Below are positions 47,617 to 55,223 of a stretch of DNA of 64,000 bases, in pieces. Positions within the stretch are counted from its first letter, which is position 1; each line of letters starts with the position of its first letter. The position numbers and the translations under genes were made by a program. Under the pieces are notes generated by a model. That model saw nothing but the letters and a program-made list of their open reading frames with translations, did no database searches and was not told the DNA's origin. The stretch lies in contig CAZAER010000018.1 of the NCBI GenBank assembly GCA_964484195.1, positions 22,746-86,745 of the forward strand, read 5' to 3'. This stretch comes from JALHOP01 sp964484195 (lineage in GTDB: Bacteria; Myxococcota; XYA12-FULL-58-9; JALHOP01).

Positions 47617-48449
47617 CTAGCCTTGCGGGCGTCGCCAATCAGACGCCCGCTCGCCGCCAGGTCGCAGTAGAGCAGTGTCCCGCCCACTGTGGCGAACGGC
47701 AGCACGAAGAACCCAGCTCCGGGGATGATGAGCAGCAGCAAGGTCGTGGCGCCGAAGCCCAGCGCCACTGCGCCGTTTTCGCGGACAACACGCCAACGTC
47801 CGCCATAGTTGACGAACCGCCTCGTCAGCGGCAGCCCCACGAACTCGTGAGCCGCGAGCATCGCAGCGAACGTGTAGCTCAAGATGCTCGCCGGAATGGT
47901 CCCGACGCCGGGGATGAGCCCGAGGAGAAACAGCGGCACATAGACGCATACCGCCGTCAGCGTTCCCCAGAAGAGATCCGAGAGCCCCATCAAGAAAGCT
48001 CGCGTGACCCGCGCCGCGTCGAGTGGTGTCTCCGGCGTCTCGAGCACGATGCTCTCCACCTTCTCGGACAGCGCATCGAGAAAGGGGCTCGCGAGGGCCT
48101 GGCCGAGGAGCACGAGCGCGACGCCCGAGAGTCCAACGGCGATGAGGATGACCACGGCCCAGATGATCCAGGTGAGTATGGTCACGAGGCCCGCCGCGAA
48201 CTCGGACTGCACCGCGAAGGTGCTCACGATGTAGGTGCCTGCGCCCGCGAGCAGCGGCTTCACCAACGCCAGGACCCCAGCGAAAAGCAGCGCGAAGACC
48301 GCGATGTCGACCAGGACGATCCACATGCACACACGCCAGAGCTTGTGCGCACGAATGAAGGCGAACCCTTCCAAGGGGTACGCTAGGCCGGCGAGAAATC
48401 GCCCGACGAAGCCCTTCGGTAACTGGCGGGGACGCCTCGGCTCAAGCAT
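47613..48449 (-). CDS. EI24-domain (CysZ-like) membrane protein
   Basis: A 278-residue inner-membrane protein with about six hydrophobic segments (near 42-66, 85-120, 160-180, 185-205, 232-262). The start EGFAFIRAHKLWRVCMWIVLVDI, the central LGQALASPFLDALSEKVE and AFLMGLSDLFWGTLTAVCVYVPLFLLGLIPGVG are typical of the EI24/CysZ family; CysZ imports sulfate, other members are uncharacterised. The ATG lies only 14 bases from the divergent GTG of the homocysteine methyltransferase gene, a pairing that would fit sulfur/methionine metabolism. Confidence 0.75.
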   Translation of the reverse strand: MLEPRRPRQLPKGFVGRFLAGLAYPLEGFAFIRAHKLWRVCMWIVLVDIAVFALLFAGVLALVKPLLAGAGTYIVSTFAVQSEFAAGLVTILTWIIWAVVILIAVGLSGVALVLLGQALASPFLDALSEKVESIVLETPETPLDAARVTRAFLMGLSDLFWGTLTAVCVYVPLFLLGLIPGVGTIPASILSYTFAAMLAAHEFVGLPLTRRFVNYGGRWRVVRENGAVALGFGATTLLLLIIPGAGFFVLPFATVGGTLLYCDLAASGRLIGDARKAS

Positions 48450-48463
48450 GCTGTGGTTCCATC

Positions 48464-50329
48464 GTGAAACGACCCTTCATGCAAGCAGTCGAGGCCGGCG
48501 GTCTCACCGCTGACGGCGCCATCGGCAGTCTCCTTTACGAACGCGGTGTCTTCGCCAACCGCAACTTCGAGGAAATCAACCTTGCGCAGCCGGAGCTGGT
48601 GAAGAAGGTGCACCGCGACTATCTGGCCGCCGGCGCGGACATCATCGAGACCAACACCTACGGCGCGAATCGCCTACGTCTCGGGCGCTCGAGTCTCGCC
48701 GCACAAACCGCCCGCATCAACCGCGCTGGTGTCGCCATCGCCCGCGAGGTCGCCGGCAATGACGCCTATGTCGCGGGCTCGATCGGCCCGTCAGGGCTTA
48801 CCGCGGGTGAGCTGCGTCGCGGTGAGAAAGAGGTCCGGGCTGCTTTCGCAGAGCAGGCCTACCTGCTGTCTCAAGAAGGTGTCGACCTCATCTGCATCGA
48901 GACCTTCGGGGCGGTCGCCGAGCTACGCATGGCCATCGAAGCGGCACGCGGGGAGACCTCGCTGCCTATCGTGGCCCAGGTCGCCGTCACCGACGAAGGT
49001 GCGGTCAGCGACGGCACCTCGCCGGAAGACCTCGCTCGCGAGATGCAGCAATGGGGCGCGTCGGTCGTCGGCGCCAACTGCAACGGTCCCGACCTGGTGT
49101 TCGAGCTGGTCGAAAAAATGGTCGCCACCGGCATCCCGATCTGCGCCATGCCGAACGCCGGTCGCCCCCGCAAAATCGAAGACCGTTTGATCTACTTCGC
49201 GACGCCCGAGAACTTCGGCGTCTACGCCCGTCGCATGTTCAAGGCCGGCGTGAAGATCGTCGGCGGCTGCTGTGGAACGAACCCCGATCACGTGGCGCGC
49301 ATCGCCTCGGCGGCGCGCATGGTGGTGCCGCGTAGTGAGTCGCGTGAGGTCATCGAGGTGGCGCCGGTCGTGAAGCCCGACACCTCGAGCCTCGAATCGC
49401 GCAGCCGCTTCGGCGCTGCCATCGGCAAGCGGTTCGTGTTCAGTGTCGAGATCAATCCCAATCCTGGCCTTTCCGTCGATGCCTCCCTCGATGCGGCGCG
49501 AATGCTCGTGTCCGCTGGAGCCGACGTCATCAACATCGCCGACGGACCGCGCGCCACCGCGCGTATGAGCAACATGGCGCTCGCCGTGCGCATGCAAGAG
49601 GCAGTCGGGGTCGAAACCCTCATGCACGTCTGCGCCCGCGACAGGAACCTGCTGGGCCTGCAGGCACACCTGCTCGGTGCTCACACACTCGGGGTACGCA
49701 ACCTGGTGCTCATCACCGGCGACCCGCCGAAGCTCGGCGACTATCCCGACGCCACCGCGGTGTACGACGTCGACTCCATCGGCCTCATCCGCATGGCCGA
49801 CGGCTTCAATCGCGGACTCGACCCGTCCGGCAAGGAGCTGGGCGACCGTACGAGCTTCGTTTTGGCGACCGGGGCCGAACCCGCCGCCGCCGACTTCGAG
49901 CGTGAGATGAACCGCTTGAAGCGCAAGGTGGCCGCCGGAGCGGACTTGGTCATGACTCAGCCGGTCTACGACCCACGGCACCTCGATCGCCTACTCGCCG
50001 CGATGGACGGCATGGGTGTGCCGGTGCTCCTCGGCATCTTACCGCTCTACAGCGCGCGCAACGCCGAGTTCCTGCACAAGGAAGTCCCCGGTATGCAGAT
50101 CCCGGAGGCCATTCGCGAGCGCATGCGCAAGGCCGGCAAGGGCGACGACGCGCGCCGTGAAGGCATCGCCATCGCCTGCGAGGCGCTCGAAGCGCTACGC
50201 GAGCGGGTCGCCGGAGCGTACATCATGCCGCCGCTCGGTCGTTACGACATGGCGGCGGAGATCATCCGGCGCTTCGCGGGAGACCGACACGTCGGCGCAG
50301 CAGCGGTGCGGTCCGCTCAAGCGAGCTAG
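48464..50329 (+). CDS. Bifunctional homocysteine S-methyltransferase / methylenetetrahydrofolate reductase
   Basis: A 621-residue fusion. Residues 1-290 form the Zn-dependent homocysteine methyltransferase barrel: DGAIGSLLYERG, ETNTYGANRLRL, the zinc cysteines Cys206 (GANCNGP) and Cys269-Cys270 (GGCCGTNPDH). Residues about 315-610 form an MTHFR barrel: FVFSVEINPNPG, LMHVCARDRN, LVLITGDPPKLGDYPDATAVYDVDSIGL (the folate/FAD loop) and FVLATGAEP. This arrangement is known from YitJ-type proteins and supplies methyl groups for methionine. It starts with GTG at 48464; ATG 48479 is an alternative. Confidence 0.9.
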   Translation: MKRPFMQAVEAGGLTADGAIGSLLYERGVFANRNFEEINLAQPELVKKVHRDYLAAGADIIETNTYGANRLRLGRSSLAAQTARINRAGVAIAREVAGNDAYVAGSIGPSGLTAGELRRGEKEVRAAFAEQAYLLSQEGVDLICIETFGAVAELRMAIEAARGETSLPIVAQVAVTDEGAVSDGTSPEDLAREMQQWGASVVGANCNGPDLVFELVEKMVATGIPICAMPNAGRPRKIEDRLIYFATPENFGVYARRMFKAGVKIVGGCCGTNPDHVARIASAARMVVPRSESREVIEVAPVVKPDTSSLESRSRFGAAIGKRFVFSVEINPNPGLSVDASLDAARMLVSAGADVINIADGPRATARMSNMALAVRMQEAVGVETLMHVCARDRNLLGLQAHLLGAHTLGVRNLVLITGDPPKLGDYPDATAVYDVDSIGLIRMADGFNRGLDPSGKELGDRTSFVLATGAEPAAADFEREMNRLKRKVAAGADLVMTQPVYDPRHLDRLLAAMDGMGVPVLLGILPLYSARNAEFLHKEVPGMQIPEAIRERMRKAGKGDDARREGIAIACEALEALRERVAGAYIMPPLGRYDMAAEIIRRFAGDRHVGAAAVRSAQAS

Positions 50330-50866
50330 TTACTGGACCGAAGAGGCCTTGGCTTCTTTGGTCAAGACCACCTTGGCGTTCAGGTCGTGCGGCCAGGGTG
50401 TGCACACGAACCCGAGCTCACGCAGCTCGGATGCCTGCAAGGCAGTGTATGCATCGCGCAGCAGTGCCTCGAACGGTCTGGCAACATGCTCGTCCGGCTT
50501 CGACTCACCCTGCGACGTCCACAGCCCGCGTCGCTTGTCGAGGAAACGATAGATGCTCAACTCGATGCCTTTGGACAGTCTGCAAAAGCGCAGTCCCAGT
50601 GTGACCGACCCAGGCTCGTGGCCGGGCGCATCCCCCAGGGTAGCTACTTGGGCACCGACCTTAAGCAACTCGCGCGTACCTGGCAATCGAAAGGAGAGGT
50701 CGAGGTACGTCCCCGGGAACACCAGCGATCGGGAGACCGCTTTCATGCCGCCGAGGCTGATGTCGATGGCGTAGATGGGCTCCGGGAGCTTCCCGGCGAG
50801 AACCCGCATATGGAGCCGGCCACGCGCCGAAGCACGGCGACCTTCTGGGCTGATGACGTCCGTCAT
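50330..50866 (-). CDS. PilZ-domain protein
   Basis: A 178-residue protein with an N-terminal PilZ domain: R11-A-S-A-R15 for RxxxR and D35-I-S-L-G-G40 for DxSxxG, so the c-di-GMP site is intact. The domain ends near residue 110; the remaining 70 residues are charged and helical (DEHVARPFEALLRDAYTALQASELRELG) with no recognised family. Its stop directly abuts that of the convergent methyltransferase/reductase gene. Confidence 0.8.
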   Translation of the reverse strand: MTDVISPEGRRASARGRLHMRVLAGKLPEPIYAIDISLGGMKAVSRSLVFPGTYLDLSFRLPGTRELLKVGAQVATLGDAPGHEPGSVTLGLRFCRLSKGIELSIYRFLDKRRGLWTSQGESKPDEHVARPFEALLRDAYTALQASELRELGFVCTPWPHDLNAKVVLTKEAKASSVQ

Positions 50867-50970
50867 GGGTGGAAGGTCGCATCGCGGTAGATCGTCGTCA
50901 AAAATCCGGCCCTGACGTCTGTCACGGCGGATTGCGGCAAACCGCGCTTTCTGCCACGAATTCCAGGGTC

Positions 50971-52077
50971 ATGCGGTCCCCGGCACGCGACGTTTTCATG
51001 CAGGCGGCACTCGCCGAGGCGCAACGCGCGGTCGGCCGAACGCGGCCCAATCCCAACGTCGGCTGTGTCGTCGTCCAGGGTGGTGCCATCGTCGGGCGGG
51101 GCTTCACCGAGCCCGCGGGCGGTGCCCATGCCGAGGTCGTGGCCCTGCGGGAATCCGGCAACGCGGCGCGGGGGGCCGACCTCTACGTCACTCTCGAGCC
51201 GTGTAGCCACCACGGCCGCACCCCACCCTGCGTCGACGCCCTGATAGCCGCCGCCCTTGGCCGCGTCGTCATCGGCGTTCGCGATCCGAATCCGCTGGTC
51301 GACGGTCGAGGCATTGCTCGTCTGCGGGAAGCCGGCATCGAGGTCGAGGTCGGCCTCCTCGCCGACGCCTGCGCCGACATGCACCGTGCCTTCACTCACT
51401 TCATCGTCGAAAAGACTCCGTGGGTCGTGGCCAAGATGGCGCAGTCCCTCGACGGCCGGGTCGCGACGCGCCTCGGCGCCTCACGCTGGATCACCAGCGA
51501 AGCGTCGCGCGACTACGCGCACGCCTTGCGCGACACCTGCGACGCCATCCTCGTGGGCATCGGCACTGTTTTGGCGGACGACCCGCAGCTGACGACCCGA
51601 CGCCCAGGAGGACGCGATCCGGTACGCGTCGTGCTCGACACCCAGGCGCGCACACCTCCCGGCTCGAAGCTCGTGGGCCTCGCGACGAAATCGAGCGCAC
51701 CGACTTGGGTCCTGGTCGGCGACGACGCCCCAGCGGACCGCGTGTCCGCTTTGACGAACAAAGGCGTGCGCGTCGAACGTTTGCCCCTGGTTGACGGCAA
51801 GCTCGACCTGGCCGAAGCCGCCAAGCGCCTTGCGAGCCTCGACATCGTCACCCTGCTCGTCGAAGGAGGCCCCCGTGTCCTCGGCGGCTTCATGGATGCG
51901 CGACTGGTGCACGAGATCGTCGCCTTCATCGCGCCGCGCATCATCGGGGGCGACGGCGCACGCAGCACCGTCGGCGGCCTCGGAGCAGGTGCCCTCGCGG
52001 AAGCCATCGAGCTCGAGTCGGTCCGTGTCGAGCGCGCCGGTATCGACGTCGTGGTCCACGCCCGCGTGCGTAAGTAA
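50971..52077 (+). CDS. ribD: Riboflavin biosynthesis protein RibD (deaminase/reductase)
   Basis: A 368-residue bifunctional enzyme, near the usual length. The N-terminal deaminase has the zinc set H53-A-E55 (GGAHAEVVAL) and P-C78-SHHGRTPPC87. The C-terminal reductase begins PWVVAKMAQSLDGRVAT and has DAILVGIGTVLADDPQLTTR and LLVEGGPRVLGGFM. ATG 50971 was chosen because it gives the family N-terminus; earlier codons are unlike RibD. The 104 bases upstream contain no FMN riboswitch, so flavin control is not visible. No other rib gene is adjacent. Confidence 0.95.
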   Translation: MRSPARDVFMQAALAEAQRAVGRTRPNPNVGCVVVQGGAIVGRGFTEPAGGAHAEVVALRESGNAARGADLYVTLEPCSHHGRTPPCVDALIAAALGRVVIGVRDPNPLVDGRGIARLREAGIEVEVGLLADACADMHRAFTHFIVEKTPWVVAKMAQSLDGRVATRLGASRWITSEASRDYAHALRDTCDAILVGIGTVLADDPQLTTRRPGGRDPVRVVLDTQARTPPGSKLVGLATKSSAPTWVLVGDDAPADRVSALTNKGVRVERLPLVDGKLDLAEAAKRLASLDIVTLLVEGGPRVLGGFMDARLVHEIVAFIAPRIIGGDGARSTVGGLGAGALAEAIELESVRVERAGIDVVVHARVRK

Positions 52078-52084
52078 GTCGGCG

Positions 52085-52759
52085 ATGGAGGACTTCTTTC
52101 CAGATCCCAACACCGCGGACCCTTACGGCCTGGTCGCGGTGTCCGACACCATGAGCCCCGAGCTGGTGCTCGATGCTTACCGCCGCGGCATCTTTCCCTG
52201 GTCGACCGACCCAGTGCGCTGGTACTCCCCCGACCCGCGCGCCATCTTCGTTTACGAGAGGATTCACCTCGCCAAGCGTCTCGAGCGCGAGCTTCGCGCC
52301 AACCGCTATCGCGTAACCTTCGACACCAGCTTCGCCGAGGTCATCCGTGCCTGTGCCGACAGCCATGCCCACACCGGGGTGTGGATCAGCGACCTCTTCA
52401 TCGCCACGTATTGCGAGCTGCATGAGCGCGGCTACGCCCACAGCGTCGAGGTCTGGCAGGACGACGCTCTCGTCGGCGGGCTGTACGGCGTGCAGGTCAA
52501 CACGATGTACGCCGGCGAATCGATGTTCTACCGGGTTCCGAACGCCTCGAAGATCGCCTTCGCCTACCTCTCACGGCACCTGCAAACGATAGGCATCACC
52601 CTCTTCGACGCCCAGGTTGCCAACGACCACACCGCTCGCCTCGGCGCCGTCATCGTCCGAAGAACGGAGTATCTGCGGCGGCTCAAGCGCGCTCTGCTAT
52701 CGAAGACGGCCTTCGACGGGAAAAAGTGGGCATTGGACGTGCCGCCCTGGGAGCGCTAG
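52085..52759 (+). CDS. aat: Leucyl/phenylalanyl-tRNA--protein transferase
   Basis: A 224-residue enzyme of the N-degron pathway, moving Leu or Phe from tRNA to N-terminal Arg/Lys of proteins for ClpAP decay. Family marks: FFPDP, GLVAVSDTMSPELVLDAYRRGIFPW, WYSPDPRAIF, VIRACADS..TGVWISDLFIATYCELHERGYAHSVEVW, GLYGVQVNTMYAGESMF and LFDAQVANDHTARLGAVIV. Length is normal. It starts seven bases after ribD and is followed by ppk2, so these three probably share a transcript. Confidence 0.95.
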   Translation: MEDFFPDPNTADPYGLVAVSDTMSPELVLDAYRRGIFPWSTDPVRWYSPDPRAIFVYERIHLAKRLERELRANRYRVTFDTSFAEVIRACADSHAHTGVWISDLFIATYCELHERGYAHSVEVWQDDALVGGLYGVQVNTMYAGESMFYRVPNASKIAFAYLSRHLQTIGITLFDAQVANDHTARLGAVIVRRTEYLRRLKRALLSKTAFDGKKWALDVPPWER

Positions 52760-52770
52760 AGCTAGCGCCC

Positions 52771-53586
52771 ATGGGGAAAAAATCAATCGACGACCTCCGC
52801 GTCCGCGCCGGCGGCAAAGTGCGCCTCTCGAAGTACGATCCCAACGACGATCTCGGCTGGGACCGCGACGAGGCCGAGGAGCAGCTCAAGAAGAACTGCT
52901 CGCGCATGGCCGAGCTGCACGACCTCTTGTACGCCTCCGACAGCCACGGGCTCCTGGTGGTGCTCCAGGGCATGGACACCTGCGGCAAGGACGGCACGGT
53001 TCGTCACGTGCTCACCGGATTGAACCCGCAGGGCTGCAAGGTCCGTCCGTTCAAGCAGCCGAACTCCACCGAGCTCGACCACGACTATCTCTGGCGCGTG
53101 CACCATGTGGTGCCGGCGCGCGGCGAGATCGGCGTGTTCAACCGCTCGCACTACGAGGATGTGCTGGTGACGCGCGTGCTCGGACTAGTCTCCGACAAGG
53201 TCGCCGAGCGGCGCTTCGAGCACATCAACGGCTGGGAACGCTACCTCACCGACAACAACATCGTCGTGCTCAAGCTCTTCCTCAACATCAGCAAGGACGA
53301 GCAGCGCGAGCGTTTGCAGGCGCGACTCGACGACCCGGCGAAGAACTGGAAGTTCTCGGAGAGCGACCTCGAGGCACGCGCCAAGTGGAAGGACTACCAG
53401 GACGCTTACGCGGACTTGCTGGCGGCTTGCAGCACCAAACACGCGCCTTGGTACGTCGTGCCCGCGAATCGCAAGTGGGTGCGCAACTTGGTGGTGTCGG
53501 AGCTCATCGTCGAGACGTTGAAGAGCCTGAAGCTGAAGTATCCGAAGCCCAAGCTCGACGTCTCGAAGATCGTCATTCCGAAGTAG
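52771..53586 (+). CDS. ppk2: Polyphosphate kinase 2 family nucleotide phosphotransferase
   Basis: A 271-residue PPK2, which moves phosphate between polyphosphate and AMP/ADP (or GDP). The P-loop is GMDTCGKDG (Lys73), the next segment HVLTGLNPQGCKVRPFKQP, then the lid DHDYLWRVHHVVPARGEIGVFNRSHYEDVLVTRV, with W..RKWVRN near the C-terminus. The NPQGC and FNRSHYE forms suggest class III. In the P-loop the usual Ala is Cys (DTCGKDG). ATG 52771 fits the family N-terminus. The phosphate-porin-like gene begins on the base after its stop. Confidence 0.9.
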   Translation: MGKKSIDDLRVRAGGKVRLSKYDPNDDLGWDRDEAEEQLKKNCSRMAELHDLLYASDSHGLLVVLQGMDTCGKDGTVRHVLTGLNPQGCKVRPFKQPNSTELDHDYLWRVHHVVPARGEIGVFNRSHYEDVLVTRVLGLVSDKVAERRFEHINGWERYLTDNNIVVLKLFLNISKDEQRERLQARLDDPAKNWKFSESDLEARAKWKDYQDAYADLLAACSTKHAPWYVVPANRKWVRNLVVSELIVETLKSLKLKYPKPKLDVSKIVIPK

Positions 53587-54882
53587 ATGCTGACTCTTGC
53601 TCTCACGCTCCTCGCCGCGAGCCCTGGCACGGAGGGCCCAGCACAGGAGGCAGCGTACTCAGAGGTCACGCCCGAAGGAGAAGCGCGTCCCAAACCAGAA
53701 ATCCCGTCGGAGAACACCGTTGCGGCCGAAACGCACGGCCTGCTGCCCGCCGCGGTCACCTGGCGTGACGGCTTCAGCCTGCGCACTCCCGATGGAACCA
53801 TGCAACTGCTCATCGGCGGTCGCGTTCACAATGACTGGCTGGTGAGCGGCGCCGATCCCGCTCTCGACGCGCGCGCGGCAGCTCTGAACGACGGCGCTAC
53901 CTTCGCTTCCGGGGTTCGTTTCCGTCGCGCCCGCATCAATCTGCAAGGCAAGCTGTACGGGCGCGTGGGCTTCCGCAGCGAGTTCGAGTTCGCAGAGGGC
54001 TCGCAGACCGAGTCGACCGATACTTATCTCGAAGTCGAGGATTTGCCGGGCCTGGGCGACCTGCGGATCGGCAACTTCAAGGAGCCCTTCAGCTTTGCCT
54101 TTCTCGAGAGCTCGAACGTCATGACGTTCCAGGAATTCTCGCTGGCGCATGCGTTCTCGCCCGATCGCAATAGCGGAATAGGATTCAACAACACGATAGC
54201 CGACAGGTTTCACTACGCGGCTGGCCTTTTCGTGGAGACTTCCAGCTTTCGCGAGACGCGAATCCGTGGCGCCTTCGCCGCGACGACACGCCTCGCGGCC
54301 ATCCTCTATCAAGACAAGGCGCGCCGCCTGCTGGCCCAAGCCGCCATCGCGTTCCGTTACGAGAGGCTCGGACAGACGGCGCTGCGCTTCTCGGTGGTCT
54401 CGGGCAGCACCCTCGCCCCACTCACCTTCGACACGGGCAACATCGACGGCGAGGAAACCTACGCTTTCGATGGCCAATTGGCGCTCGTCGCCGGTCCCTT
54501 CGACCTCGTCGCGGAAGGCGTGGGCGTGCGCGCCGTGCTTACACGCGCTCAGACGCCGGCCTACTGGGGCTACTTCGTGAGCCTCGGGTGGTTCCTCACC
54601 GGAGAATCGCGCCCTTTCAACCCAAGCAGCATGTTGTTCGCGCGGCTGCGTCCGAACCGCAACGTATTCCAGGGCGGCCCGGGAGCGATTCAGCTCGGCG
54701 TTCGCTGGTCGGAGGTCGACCTCGACGGCCCTAGCAATGGAGGACGCGGCTCGGAGCTCACCACCATCGTCAGCTGGTGGTTGAATCCGCATGCTCGCTT
54801 CTCGACCGCGTACGTCCGCACCAACCTGTACGGCTTGGGCCAAGCAAACCTCGGACAAGCACGCATTCAGTTCGACTTCTGA
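53587..54882 (+). CDS. OprO/OprP-type phosphate-selective porin-like protein
   Basis: A 431-residue outer-membrane protein. The signal peptide (LTLALTLLAASPG) is followed by a short Glu/Pro/Ala linker. The mature barrel shows the family start WRDGFSLRTPDGTMQLLIGGRVHNDW, the strand-turn FASGVRFRRARINLQGKLYGRVGFRSEFEF, and LRIGNFKEPFSFAFLESSN, the typical OprP/OprO central motif; it ends ARIQFDF with a terminal Phe. Direct abutment to ppk2 (TAG then ATG) links phosphate or polyphosphate uptake to polyphosphate use. Ion preference cannot be read from sequence. Confidence 0.85.
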   Translation: MLTLALTLLAASPGTEGPAQEAAYSEVTPEGEARPKPEIPSENTVAAETHGLLPAAVTWRDGFSLRTPDGTMQLLIGGRVHNDWLVSGADPALDARAAALNDGATFASGVRFRRARINLQGKLYGRVGFRSEFEFAEGSQTESTDTYLEVEDLPGLGDLRIGNFKEPFSFAFLESSNVMTFQEFSLAHAFSPDRNSGIGFNNTIADRFHYAAGLFVETSSFRETRIRGAFAATTRLAAILYQDKARRLLAQAAIAFRYERLGQTALRFSVVSGSTLAPLTFDTGNIDGEETYAFDGQLALVAGPFDLVAEGVGVRAVLTRAQTPAYWGYFVSLGWFLTGESRPFNPSSMLFARLRPNRNVFQGGPGAIQLGVRWSEVDLDGPSNGGRGSELTTIVSWWLNPHARFSTAYVRTNLYGLGQANLGQARIQFDF

Positions 54883-55223
54883 GCTCCGGCGGGCGGCTCA
54901 CTGGCTCCGAAAATGATGTCGATGACTCGCACGCGGTGACTGCGATAGGCGACACCGAGATCAGCGACCAAGCGGGCCCGTTTGGCGGTTGCCGGCGCAA
55001 AACGATGTCGACCTTCGCTCGCGTGGACGAGGGCGATTCGGCTGAGATACTCGAGACGCAGGCGGACTGAATCCATACTGGTGGCCAGCCGTCGTGCGAC
55101 GTCTTCGACGGTGAAGGTCGTCTGTGGTGCCGCGGCGAGAAGCAGCAAGACCTCGACGAGCTCGACCGAGTCGACCACTTCTTGAATGAATGCGACGAGC
55201 TCATCACTGAACGGAGCGTTCAC
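54867..55223 (-). CDS. Small winged-helix protein at the end of the RND operon
   Basis: A 118-residue protein with GTG start at 55223 overlapping the RND pump stop (GTGA). The N-terminal helix DELVAFIQEVVDSVELVEVLLLLAAA is followed by a helix-turn-helix TFTVEDVARRLATSMDSVRLRLEYLSRIALVHASEGRHRF, a MarR/PadR-like wing order. It may be a local regulator of the pump or an unrelated DNA-binding protein. Its 3' end overlaps the 3' end of the convergent porin gene by 16 bases. Confidence 0.6.
   Translation of the reverse strand: MNAPFSDELVAFIQEVVDSVELVEVLLLLAAAPQTTFTVEDVARRLATSMDSVRLRLEYLSRIALVHASEGRHRFAPATAKRARLVADLGVAYRSHRVRVIDIIFGASEPPAGAQKSN

Noticed and set aside
50867..50970. Possible FMN riboswitch before ribD
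   Set aside because: The gap is only about 100 bases and lacks the conserved RFN helices and AGGG...GGGU blocks.
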